Origin: Ricordea florida
Lineage: Eukaryota > Cnidaria > Anthozoa > Corallimorpharia > Ricordeidae
DNA length: 64,000 bases
Assembly (NCBI GenBank): GCA_949710005.1
Contig: OX453274.1
Coordinates: 27,380,240-27,444,239, forward strand
Reading direction: 5' to 3'
The position numbers and the translations under genes are program-made. Shown here one piece after another: positions 52,857-64,000 of the stretch. Below the pieces are notes generated by a model. It had not been told where the DNA came from, did no database searches, and saw nothing but the letters and a program-made list of their open reading frames with translations. Within the stretch, counting starts at the first letter, position 1. Every line of letters starts with the position of its first letter.

Positions 52857-55800
52857 ATGGCGACAAATTCATCTTCTCTCTGTCTCCATCAAATTCGCGG
52901 ACAGTCGCTCGATCCGAGTAAGGTTTGGTACGCCGTATCGAACGAATGGTTTTATAAACCACGAGAGTTCATCAGAAGTGATTCATTTCCATTTTTCAAA
53001 GCTGAAATCGCTGAAGTCTATATTTTTGACCTGACTGACAAAAGTGACGGGATCGTGGATCCATCATGGTTTGGATCTTCCAGAAAGAAAGATACAGTCG
53101 TTGTGGCTACTCTCTTCGGAATAGTTGGAAGGGGATTTCGAAGAAAGAACTTGGATACGGATGAAATTATCGCATCCACAGAATTTCAAGCGATCAGAAA
53201 TTTATTAAACTCCCTCCAATTTGATTCGGAGATTGCGGGGCAAAGTAAGCCTGATGTCTCCGCATCAACCCCGCATTCTTTATTCCCAACTCCACCAGCA
53301 ACACCACCCGAAGAAACTGTTTCATTTCCAAATTTTAATCAGCTGATTAAAGATCTCCGCAAGCTCGACCCTTCCATAGGACCGCGGCTGTTTGTGAGAC
53401 GTGCTGGAGCTATCGCCAAGAGCTGCATGGATTCCTTGAGGGAAGACGAAACCAGTGGGTCGGATATTGGAAAGGTTTTGGGCTACGGGCTGTTGTATGG
53501 TCCAGATGAAAGCCATAAGAAATTCGTTAAAGATGTATTATCCACTGCATTGTGTATAGTTGCCGAGAAGAAGGGCATTAAAAAAACATTCGACACATCT
53601 CTTAATGATAATTTGATCACCGATTATGTTCAGTCACTGCGAGTCCCCGACTGGATCCAGTTGTATGTAAAGCTGGCAACGAAACTGCCAAACAGATCTT
53701 GGCAAACTCTCCTGAACTTTCTGAACATCGGCCGTAGCGGGGTAAGTTATACATTCTCAGAATAATTATATGTGACATTTCGTTTTCATACGGTTCATCA
53801 AGAGCATGCCCTCTCCCCACCACCCCTACCTCAACTCCGGGACAAATCTGGCCCATCCAGCTCGGGCGAGGGGCGGATTGTAGGTCTAGTGCAATTGTTG
53901 ATACTAATTCATTTCAGATTTAAAGGAAATGTGTGTGGGGCTTCCTTCAGATTTTTGGACATAATTTTTTTTATTTGGCTGTCTTTTGAATAGAGTATCT
54001 TTTCTCTTTTTTCAATCATTTTCAAAGTTTGCAAAATTTCAGTTTTTGGTAACACACTCTAATGAATGAAGTGTTTTATATTTATTCAAGCGACAAAGTG
54101 TATCTTTAGTTTTAAGATGTCACATGTTCCAGGAGTTGGCCAGAACTTGTCAATCTTTTTAGGGATCAGGTTATCAATAATTTAAGAAATAATATAAAAA
54201 TGAAAGTAAGTACAAAGTTACTATTATTACATCACAGCTGGGTGATCAAATCTTATAAGAAATTGCCTGTAGATCTTAAGGAAGCAATTTCATGATACTA
54301 GATATCTCTGTTTAAGTGAAATCACTATATTCAAGACATCTTGAAAGCATGATCTTTCCCAATTGAGGTTGTGTAAATAATAAATATTTAATCTTTTCCT
54401 ACGTGTTCCACAGAAAGCCATTGACATTGGTCTCCTTCTCACAACAAATGAAATACGAGCCCAAAAAGATCTTGTGTTTTCAGTAACAAGAAATTTATTT
54501 AAAGTGGAACCCCTTGCTGAAGAAGTACGTGGTTATGGTATCAGCATGAAGATGGCTGTGGTATGGCAGATTCGCCAAAGTAGGTTGCATCAATCTGCAT
54601 CAGAGTTTCTTGAATTTAACCTCAAACTTGATGGAAGACCTCTAGCAGGTATTTGATCTTTACCGTGTATATTATATATATACACTATCAACATTGTAAT
54701 ATTTTAACATAATTATTTTGTTGAAATTCATGTCTATGCATGCAGTTATAATTTGAAATAAAGAAGAAAAAAATCAGTTATGAATTCAAATTTAAGTGCA
54801 AAATCAACCAACTTGTTGCTGACTCAAACCCTAATTTGTTACATGTAGTTAATATACTGGTGCAATAAAAAACTTGGTGATCAAAACAGCCATGTAGCAT
54901 ATGATTGACATAAACATGATACTGTAGTATCCAAACACGATACCATGTATCCAAGAATTTTCACAATGATTTTCGTGCAGGCAATGTAAATGGTGTCTAT
55001 CTCTTACAGGGCGGGAGCAAGTTTCAATTGGGATAGTTCCAATTGATTTAGCTGTCACAACTAGCAAAGGTATCAGTGGCTCTCAGAGTGCACTAGCTGT
55101 TTACCCCATTGCCATCGCTAATTGTGCTGAGAAAAGGTAAGATTCAAGTACTTCTTTAACTGCAGGTTTTTGCTGGTTACTAAATTTATAATTTTTTCCA
55201 GGAGAAAGAAGAAATATAAATAAGTTATTTTATTTGTGTGAATTAATACCTATATGCCAGTTCTTTGATTTATGGTTAACATTTTAGAGTACTGATTTTA
55301 TTACAATCATGTTTATGGTTATGTTGGAGATATGCATGGTTAACTATTTATGGACAAGTATTTATACGTGGACAAGTGATGATTTTAAAGTAGGCCGTCA
55401 TAGAGACACTATAAACATTAGATGTTAAGTTCAGTAATAATTTGTTAGTAACATCCAATGCTAATTTATTCATTCCAGTATACTGGAATGTACTGTAACT
55501 GGGAAGGTGATATCTGTAAATAGTACAGCCATTCAGTAGTAGCTCTTCATTTCAGGAGTGAAGTTAAGAAGCTGATCATCAGACTCAATGCTGAAAAGAA
55601 AGCTCTGAAAGAAGAAGGCGTGACTGTTGATGGAAAACATTACAAAATTAAATTTAAAGGTTGAGTTTCTGAGAACCATAAATCTGTTTTGGTTTGGTTT
55701 GAATGCTATTTCATGTACTTTTATTACTCTGTGTCTGTTTAAAAAAGGGCCACTTTTAGAATACATGACTTTAGAGAAGCCTCAAGATATAGTTTCAAAC

Positions 55801-58800
55801 TCTTCAGGGATTCTAGCTGGCTATAATAATTATAGTCACTGTATTAAAATGATTTTGCATGTTTCAACAGACTCAGTTCTGATTGGTTTGATTATGTTGT
55901 ATGACTGTTCACTTTAATATGTACTTCATCTTCTGTCGTATTTTTGCAGAGTTTAAATACTTAGTTGTTGTTTATTTACACTTGACTCGAAGTGCCCTGA
56001 GCATTATTTGAAATGGCTAGTTATTTGACCTAATATACATTACTTTCTTTTTTTCTCTCTTTGTTACACTTGACTTGAAGGCACTGTATATGCTTCTTAT
56101 TAAAGCTGATGATGAAAGCTTTGTATTAGCTGGGCGCGGAATTGACATTGAATTCTGTTTTTTATGCCATGCTTTAAGGGTATTTTGATATATATTTTTG
56201 TTACCTCATAAAGTTATGATGTTAATTAATCAGATTGCAAATTGATGTTCTTAAACACATACATGAATCAAATTGATATATGTATGTCATAAGTGAGTAA
56301 TTATATCAATGTCACAATATGGAATATTGTATATTGTGTAAGAAAAGAAACCTTTAGTGATGAATGGGAGGCTGCCTGACATGACTCAATCCATTTATAA
56401 TGCAATATGACTTGTGTTGTATACTCTCAGGGACCATCAGTCAGTATACTGCAGTCAGAATGGCTGAATTGCAATGAAGATATTGAAGGGTTAATAGAGC
56501 CAGGCTTTTATATAGCTATACAATTATAACTATTAATGACAATGTCTTATTCTTATTGAAGGCTTGTAAAGAGCACTGGGGTGGATCTTTTGACGAAGTT
56601 TGCCTGACTTGTCTTCAATCCAAAGCCAACATTGGAAAGTAGGTGTATAACATTATTCAGAGGAGTAATTATTATCTGGCAACAATGAGGTGTTGTTAAC
56701 TTGAGAAATGTTTTAATATTCAGTCAATTGAAGTACATATAGTTTCAATTCCTGGGTGAATTATTGGTCTAGTAAAAGAAATTTGGTAGGCACCTAGATA
56801 AACGTGAACAGTTAATCTTGCGACCATGAAGAAAGTTTTAATTTATTAGAGCACAAGGTCAGAATTTGTTCTACTGTATGGCACTGATCAGAGGTTTTCC
56901 TGTAATTTCAGGTGGACAGGAATTCGTGATGATCTCATGTTTTTGTTGGATGAGGAGTTGAGCAATGTCTGTCTGTGTGCTCTTCACAGTGAGATGCGAA
57001 ATACTGAGCAACTTCTTGGTTCACTCGGTTTGTTTGCATACAGATGCAATTCACTGACTGAGTGTAATAAAGCTATTGGTCAATGTGGTCCTGAAATGTC
57101 TAGAGGGAAAGAAAGGATTACTGTGAAGCTCCGTAAAGGCCAGCAAACTGCTGTTGATAAGAATAACATCTCTGTTGCATCGTTTTCTGGTAATAATCTT
57201 TGAATGAAACCTCTACATAATCATAAGATTCAACCACTTGAATTCTGTTCTCTGATTGATTACTAAGTTAATGCCTTTAATATCTTTTAAGTAATGCATT
57301 GTCCTATTACCCTGACTTTATTGTAGAGTAGTTACTTTGAATCTTCCGTGGGGCATAATTAAGAACTGGACATTAGTATGTTAATTGGGATATGCTGCAT
57401 TGATATCAGTGGAAATTTGTGACAAAGAAAATGCTTTATTACATTGAATCTTGAAAACGTAAATTCATGCAGTATATATATCATTAAAAAATTCTCATCT
57501 CATTCTAATAGGAAACACAGAGAGAAATATTTTGGATAATACTGATGAGATCATAAGAAAATCTTTACCAACTGACAGAGTGATATCCTATTACAAAGAA
57601 GTGAATGGAGCTTCTAAATATGTAGTCCTTGGCTATGTCACATTCATGAATGCAGTGAAAATTGTAAGTTGCATGTTATCTCCAGATATACATAGATACT
57701 GTACCTTGCACTCCAGTTATTCTGATAAACCAAATTAAGAATTTTACTGTAGATAATTTTTCTATTTATATGTACTACGGTACGTGAAATTATCTATTAC
57801 TTGCCAACATGAAAGCCCAGGTTGGCTTTGAGAGTTAATTCATATTTTGTCAGGGTCAGCAAATCAAGATATCGTAAGTATTTTTTGTTACGCTGGGTTG
57901 TGGCCAGGTAATCCAGAAAACTAAAGAATGGTATACTATTATTATTGTAGCCATGGCTGACAGTCCTGTTTGTCATATTGTATAATATAGGCAAGTCATC
58001 AATGGGTGACTGCACATTCATCTGACTGCACTAGTTCTCTGATAGATAGTTATAACATTCACAATAGCAGATTTGAACGTTTTGAAATTCCCTTGGGGTT
58101 TATATAACAAATTATTGCCCTTATAAGCTTTAAAGAAACAAAAAATGTGAAGGATTCTGGTAGTTTTAGTCAAATTATGCTATAATGCAAATTGGCTATT
58201 ATTCTATTGTGAACGTGTCTATTATTCTATTGTGAAAATATATATATAATTTTCCATTTAGTATATTGAGAATATCCTGAAGTGTGGAAAATTTAACAGG
58301 GACTATGGAAAGTATCAGAAGGAAGTGACACTTGAAGATACTAAAGGTGAATTATACATATGCACTCATTTATAATAGATGATGAACTGATCAACTGATG
58401 TGGATAATACTTGACATTTTTATTGGCTGTTGATCGCAGTTCTATTATAATCATGCTCTTAAGTTTACTATTGCAAGCACTCTGAAAGCAGTTCTGCAAA
58501 CAAACTTGTTTATACACTCATGTATATATTTCTTTATTACATTTCAAGGATCGATCATAATTTTAGTAAACCTGTATGAACCCTGCACCTTACATATACA
58601 TGTACATTGCCCAATAACTAATGATGAAAAATATTTTAATACATATGGTGCAGTCTAAACACATTTACATGAACTAGCTCTCAGTGATTTCAGCTATTGT
58701 TCATTTAAGATTTAAAGCAGTTCTTGGAGAATGAAGTGAAGGTTTGGTCAAACAAACTAGAGGACCTGGAACAAAAATTTCTTGGCTGTGAGGCTGTTCA

Positions 58801-61800
58801 ACCGTCATTTCAACAGCCTCCTAATAAGAGAACCAGGAAGCGAAAACTAGAACAGAAATTTAACAAGGAAGAAGATCTAGAAATGGCAAAGTTGGCAGCT
58901 TCACTACAGATTGCTCATTTTAATAAGGTAAATTTACCTAAGAATGCATCTACAGTTACCCTCATAATGATTTAGATAATTGTCATAGGCAGCCCCGACT
59001 AACACATTGAACAGTATAAGCAGGATCTGGCCAGATCTATGAAAGACTAAAAGTTGACTGTTTGAGAATTCAAAAGCCAGGATTTGCCTGAGAATTATTA
59101 TGCCTGGGATAACTGAGTTGCATTTTAACTTAAAATACAGTACATGTATTCATAAAATAAATATTTTCAGCTGGGCTTAACATCTGATCGGGTCACAAAA
59201 TTAAGAAACTAGCCTAGTATAAACTTTAATATGATTTAAATGTGGTCTCCTGCAACTACAGTCTGTCATTATCATTTGAAAACATATACAAATAATCATA
59301 CACTTAATTAAAATGAATATGTGAACAATTTTCTGGCTTGATAGTAGAGCCTGTTTCAAAGATATGTTGGGAAATATTGGGTTCAATCAGGGAATAGAAT
59401 TTAAAATTCAAGGACATTTGGATGATTGTTACTCACATTCCTTGCTCAACAGTACTGAGTTGAAACCTAGTGATAATCAAACAAAGTCATTAAATTAGTA
59501 AAACGTTTTCTAATTTAATGACTTTGTTTGATTATTGCATCCATGAAGGTTTTTAAAGAATGGAATGAAATTGCCAAGGTGCTGCGCAGCACTGAATTTG
59601 AGGAAAGTGCAGATGAGCAAATTGACATCTTTGATGTAAAGGTTAGATTAGTTACGACATAGCTTTAATAATACATGTAATTATGGCCCATTGTTGCTAA
59701 CAGCTGTAGATACTGTTTGTGATCAACACTGTTAGTCTTTTATGTATGTAAAATTTTGTTTTGTAATCCGGTACCTGGCCTTAATATATTGCACCTTGAG
59801 TGTACCTTATATAAACCAAAAACATATAGTCATTTCTTGGGCAATATTTGTTGTTATACTCATGATTTGGAGTATAATGTATGAAATATTGAAATGCATC
59901 AGTTAAAATACTTGCATGTATTATAAATTGTTCATGGGAAGAATAGCAAATTAAGTGAGATATCTTCATTATCAATTTGGAATATTAATTTCCAGTTCAA
60001 TGCATTTTCAAACCTCCCAAACTTGTTTACAGAACAATAAGTTTTTAGAAGTCTTTTCCAGTCCTTGATTTGTAAAGAAGTCTTTGCAAGATGATGATTT
60101 TAAGTGGAGTGTTACAATTTCAGTGTAAACTTTGGGGTTTTCTCTTACACCACCTGTTTGGCACCACTCTCGGCACTGGAGATTATGGCCACCTCACGAT
60201 TGACCACTCTGCCATGTTGTTACGCCTGCATCGTTCTTTTGCGAAGTACTCCAACCAAGGCTTTGAAGCATCGCACAAGGTACACAGAGCTCTTTACTCA
60301 AGAGCAACCTGTCATGATCAAGGAGGAGTCACACAGTCCTGTAAGTTTCTTAAGTTTTTGTTTGTAACAATGGTACAAATAGTGATTAGAATTACATTTA
60401 TTGGTCAACTGTAAATAAAAATATGTTGTACAGTGAATACCTTATTCTGTTGATTGTGCAACTCTAAATTGAAGTACTGTTTTCTCCAGTGTGATTGAAG
60501 TTTTACTAAGATTCAACTTAGTTGTATAGTATAGTGATCATTGATTGTACCATGAATATTGATCTACATGTATTGTCTTCTTGTTATTCATAGTGGACCA
60601 GATCATTACACACTGGCTGTCAGAGATGATGCAACTTTTGCGCTATCAGTTCCGTAAAGCCTGGGAATGTATTACTGAAGGTATGGGTACATATGCTCAG
60701 TTCATGATTGAAATAAACATAGGATTAACAATGACCTACAATGACTTTGTTTCACCTAAAGTTTAACTGAAGGAGTGAAAGGGTTACGACCAATTTTGAT
60801 ATTCACACACATATACATTTACAGCATACTGAACAGATTTCTGATCTAGAGATAACCATTTTGTAGCAGGTCGAGATCATGATTGTTGCTCTATTGCTAG
60901 CCAGAAGCCAATAAGCTTTAATTATTATTATTTTTATTAATTGTTATTAATTATTATTAGGGTTTTTTGTTAGGGAGGAGTACAGTTAACTAAGTGGTAT
61001 ACAAGTTGATATCATGTTTGATATTACTCTTTTGTGTATAACATTTACTTTGCAACAGGTAAGAAGACATTTTACTTTCGTGGCTGTGGATGGTCAAACA
61101 AAGCTGTTGTCTGGTCCAAGGAGGATGCACTTTGGGTCACAGTTATTAATCAGCTATTTGAATCAATGTATGGGAAAGACTCGTTGCAGTACCGTTATTC
61201 AAAGGACAAGGGGACAACTGTTCAAGAATCTGATGATCCCAGATGTCTCTACCAGTATGACCATGATGTATGGGAGGCTGATTATGATACCTATATAGTA
61301 GCTATTGACAAAGGTGATTCTTTAAAGGTAGCAAAGTCATTGAAACCTCACCTTGATAAGGTTTCTCATCTATCTGATGAGGTGTCTTCTACTGTGGAAC
61401 CAGTAAGTGACACAATTCCTCCAGCTAATCCTGTATCCATTGGCAAGTCTCAGTCAGTGGACTACGTAAAGGTACCATCAGTTGTGGAGCCCAGCAGTGT
61501 TTCCAGCCCCCATGTCATAGACTTGACCAGCCCTGAGTCAACAGTATCAAATCCTGCATGGCTTACCACTCTTTCATCCTTGAGGAGGAAGCAGCTTGGA
61601 ACCATTGATGTGCCTAAAGTAACAGCGACCCCAATTTGTTCAAATGATATCAAAAGGGTATTTGGTGCTTACAGTGAAAAAGATCCCCTATCTCTAAATG
61701 AAAGACCCCCTGAGAAATTAGTGAGTGCTGCTGGAAAGGCTCTAAGAATGAAGCAAAACAACTTGAAACCTACTGGTGTTCAACTTGGAAATCTTGGAAC

Positions 61801-62638
61801 CTTTTCCAGCAATGGAATTACAATCTTGAAGAAATTCTGTGAGATATCTTCAATGAGAGCATCTATTCAAAGTGAGGAGAGATGGCTCATGGCAACTACA
61901 GATGGTCTCAGTGTTAATGAAGTTAGATCCATTGAACAGGTCTTGTGGCATCAGCGAGATGGCAAGACAATCTTAATGGCAGGTCAGAAATCTGTTGATG
62001 TGGGATCTTTCTCAACTCTTGTTGGGGAGCGTTATCTGGATAACTTTGTGATTGATGTTGCTATTTTGCATTATCTCTGGGATGGCCAGAAGCAAGTGGG
62101 TACAAAGGCACTCTACCTTCCATGTGAAACCCACACTTGGCTGAGTAGCAACAATGAATTGTTCATTAAGCAAAAGTTTCAGGGAATACTTAGCACCTCA
62201 AGGGAGAGTGTGTTTGATCTTATTCTGTTGCCACTGCATATGAATGAGATGCACTGGGGTCTGATTGTCATTGACCTTCTTGGTGGGAAGTTGTTGTTTG
62301 ACAATGGTTTCAAACTGCAGCCTGCCAGCAGTGTATTACCCACCATCAAGTACATCCTTGATGTCTTCCAGCAGCTGATGCTTAGTGCTCCATGTTTTAA
62401 GAATTCCTTTTGGTCTTCTATAAATGCTCTTGAGCGATTTGGAATGCCATCTCAACACAACTGTAGTCTGATAGGGCAAGGGAATGGGAGCTGTGGTGTT
62501 GGTGTGATTCTAGCAGCGAGGGACTTCATTTTCAAGGGTGTCAATGGAACAGTTAATCAGTTTGGATGGCAGTACACAGAAATGAGGCATTTGAGAAAGA
62601 AGTTGATGATTCAGATCATTAAATGGGCCTCTGAATAG
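52857..62638 (+). CDS. 1416-residue protein with C-terminal Ulp1/C48-like cysteine protease
   Basis: Fifteen exons with GT-AG borders and agreeing phases: 52857-53741, 54414-54648, 55010-55136, 55556-55659, 55950-55963, 56081-56179, 56562-56638, 56912-57189, 57512-57663, 58262-58346, 58710-58927, 59549-59641, 60124-60340, 60594-60680, 61059-62638. No stop or shift occurs in 4251 bases. The N-terminus is unrecognised. The middle has a Cys cluster (FCFLCHALRACKEHW, VCLTCLQSK), ALHSEMRNTEQLLGSL, a basic stretch (NKRTRKRKLEQK) and GTGDYGHLTIDHSAMLLRLH...YSNQGFEASHK. The last 150 residues form a Ulp1-type fold with His1289 (MHWGLIVID), Asp1305 (LLFDNG), Gln (GQGNG) and Cys1369 (GSCGVGV), a complete triad. 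Ulp1 proteases process SUMO-like modifiers. The middle resembles RNase H-like transposase families seen in cnidarians, by memory only. It may be a transposon gene or a domesticated one. Confidence 0.75.
59471..59538. repeat. Intronic hairpin beside an acceptor site
   Basis: ataatcaaacaaagtcatta is inverted at taatgactttgtttgattat with a spacer of about 14 bases plus extra pairing. It ends about 10 bases before the exon 12 acceptor (AG at 59547-59548) of the Ulp1-like gene and could hide or expose that site in the RNA. Confidence 0.7.
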
Positions 62639-62734
62639 TTCTGTCATTGGGATTCTTGAATGCCAGATGAAACCATTGTCCATATCATCATCTCCATAAT
62701 GTATTAATGGATGTTTTCTTATTTTTTGTTTCAG

Positions 62735-64000
62735 TTATTGTTTGGCCTTCCTGAAGCAACAGAGGAACTTGGCTTCTTGAAGCTGTGACTCTGTGAGAGT
62801 ATTTCTCCAGGTGCTTCTTGGGAACAAAATGTGAGGTTGAATGTAAATGTTATTTTTTCAATTTGTGAATTTGTGAAGCTTTTCCATTAGTGTTTCTTAA
62901 GCAAGTAAACATAGATCTATATTTCTCATAATCATTAACATTTTTCTAATTAAAGTGTAATAAAAATTATTATGAAATATAAACATTACAGTCTCCGTTT
63001 GGCTTGCCTGAAACACCTGATCTTAATTAGCTTTTTCAAGCTGCAAATCTGTGGGAGGCTTTTCCCCAGGTGTTTCTTGGGCACAAAAATGTTCATTATT
63101 TCTTTTAAATATCTATTTTACTAAATCACAATGTAGAAAATTAAAATGTAAATAAATACTGCAATCACTGTTTGGCTTGCCTGAAACAACAGAGGAGCTT
63201 AGCTTTTTCAAGCTGCAAATCTGTGGGAAGCTTTTCCCCAGGTGTTTCTTGGGCGCAAAAATGTTCATAATTTATTTCTTTTAAATATCTATTTTACTAA
63301 ATCACAATGTAGAAAATTAAAATGTAAATATAAATACTGCAATCACTGTAAATTGGCCTTCCTGAAACAACAGAGGAGCTTGGCTTTTTCAAGCTGCAAA
63401 TCTGTGGGAAGCTTTTCCCCAGGTGTTTCTTGGGCACAGAAATGTTCATTATTTCTTTTAAATATCTATTTTACTAAATCACAATGTAGAAAATTAAAAT
63501 GTAAATAAATACTGCAATCACTGTTTGGCTTGCCTGAAACAACAGAGGAGCTTAGCTTTTTCAAGCTGCAAATCTGTGGAAAGCTTTTCCCCAGGTGTTT
63601 CTTGGGCACAAAAATGTTCATAATTTATTTCTTTTAAATATCTATTTTACTAAATCACAATGTAGAAAATTAAAATGTAAATATAAATACTGCAATCACT
63701 GTTTGGCCTGCCTGAAACAACAGAGGAGCTTAGCTTTTTCAAGCTGCAAATCTGTGGGAAGCTTTTCCCCAGGTGTTTCTTGGGCACAAAAATGTTCATT
63801 ATTTCTTTTAAATGTCTATTTTACTAAATCACAATGTAGAAAATTAAAATGTAAATATAAATACTGCAATCACTGTTTGGCCTGCCTGAAACAACAGAGG
63901 AGCTTAGCTTTTTCAAGCTGCAAATCTGTGGGAAGCTTTTTCCCCGGGTGTTTCTTGGGCACTAATAGATGTTCATTTTGGTTTTATATAAGTATTTTGA
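62735..64000. repeat. Tandem array, period about 172-181 bp
   Basis: The unit includes tgcctgaaacaacagaggag, ctttttcaagctgcaaatct, ttttccccaggtgtttcttg and an AT-rich half ending taaatactgcaatcactg. One diverged copy is at 62735, one intermediate at about 63000, then five close copies to the window end. It begins about 100 bp after the stop codon of the Ulp1-like gene. The array runs off the window. Confidence 0.9.

Noticed and set aside
62735..64000. Possible repeated exons after the Ulp1-like gene
   Set aside because: The units lack consistent open frames and splice borders; AG and GT dinucleotides occur at different places in each copy.

Overview
The window is eukaryotic nuclear DNA, AT-rich, with short exons, GT-AG introns of 100 bp to 7 kb, and a dense mosaic of transposable elements. 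The mix of elements (an OTU-containing multi-exon Helitron, PIF/Harbinger elements, a Penelope-like GIY-YIG element, an SAM/integrase-type TIR element, a Ty3-type LTR element) and the R/E-rich and palindromic MITE sequences suggest a cnidarian, most likely a coral or sea anemone. That assignment is inference; no species marker is present. The genes that look intact are few: a single-exon gamma-glutamylcyclotransferase-like gene (6211-6684, -), a nine-exon CCHC zinc-knuckle gene with a recently duplicated exon (about 8.9-12.9 kb, +), a possible dual-OB-type ORF (49240-49935, -), and a 15-exon gene for a 1416-residue protein ending in a Ulp1/C48-like cysteine protease (52857-62638, +).

Layout. 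1-2060: low-complexity and cryptic repeats. 2073-4811: a TIR element with 0.64-kb inverted ends and a broken SAM + helix-turn-helix integrase gene, flanked by a 6-bp duplication. 4907-6017: a palindromic element with a THAP-like remnant. 6.2-8.2 kb: GGCT-like gene, LINE tail, folded Penelope fragment and a large hairpin. 8.9-12.9 kb: zinc-knuckle gene. 12.9-18.3 kb: a string of MITEs, including a TTA-flanked Harbinger derivative, plus empty sequence.

18.3-35.9 kb is best explained as one large Helitron on the minus strand. Six exons join in phase: a 19-residue Arg/Glu repeat region and basic segment (35863-35182), an OTU-like domain (34218-33063), a short Cys exon (25910-25833), then DUF6570, HUH Rep and PIF1 helicase (24553-19641). 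The Helitron is decayed (two in-frame stops and about five frameshifts). A complete, apparently intact PIF/Harbinger transposon (26250-32656, CTG target duplication) with convergent nuclease and Myb-like genes sits in its 7-kb intron, and the Harbinger nuclease intron 1 itself contains a 430-bp MITE, giving three nested layers.

36.3-38.4 kb holds two head-on Penelope-like fragments with hammerhead-like motifs. 39550-47445 is a Ty3/Gypsy-type LTR element with a GACAC target duplication, a fused RT-integrase deletion and three further insertions. 47.7-52.6 kb contains a MITE, a diverged pair of direct repeats around the dual-OB-like ORF, a perfect 38-bp palindrome and a second gag-protease fragment. 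The large Ulp1-like gene fills 52.9-62.6 kb and is followed to the window end by a tandem array with a period of about 176 bp. Exon models were built by hand from open frames, splice dinucleotides and phase agreement; none has transcript support here.
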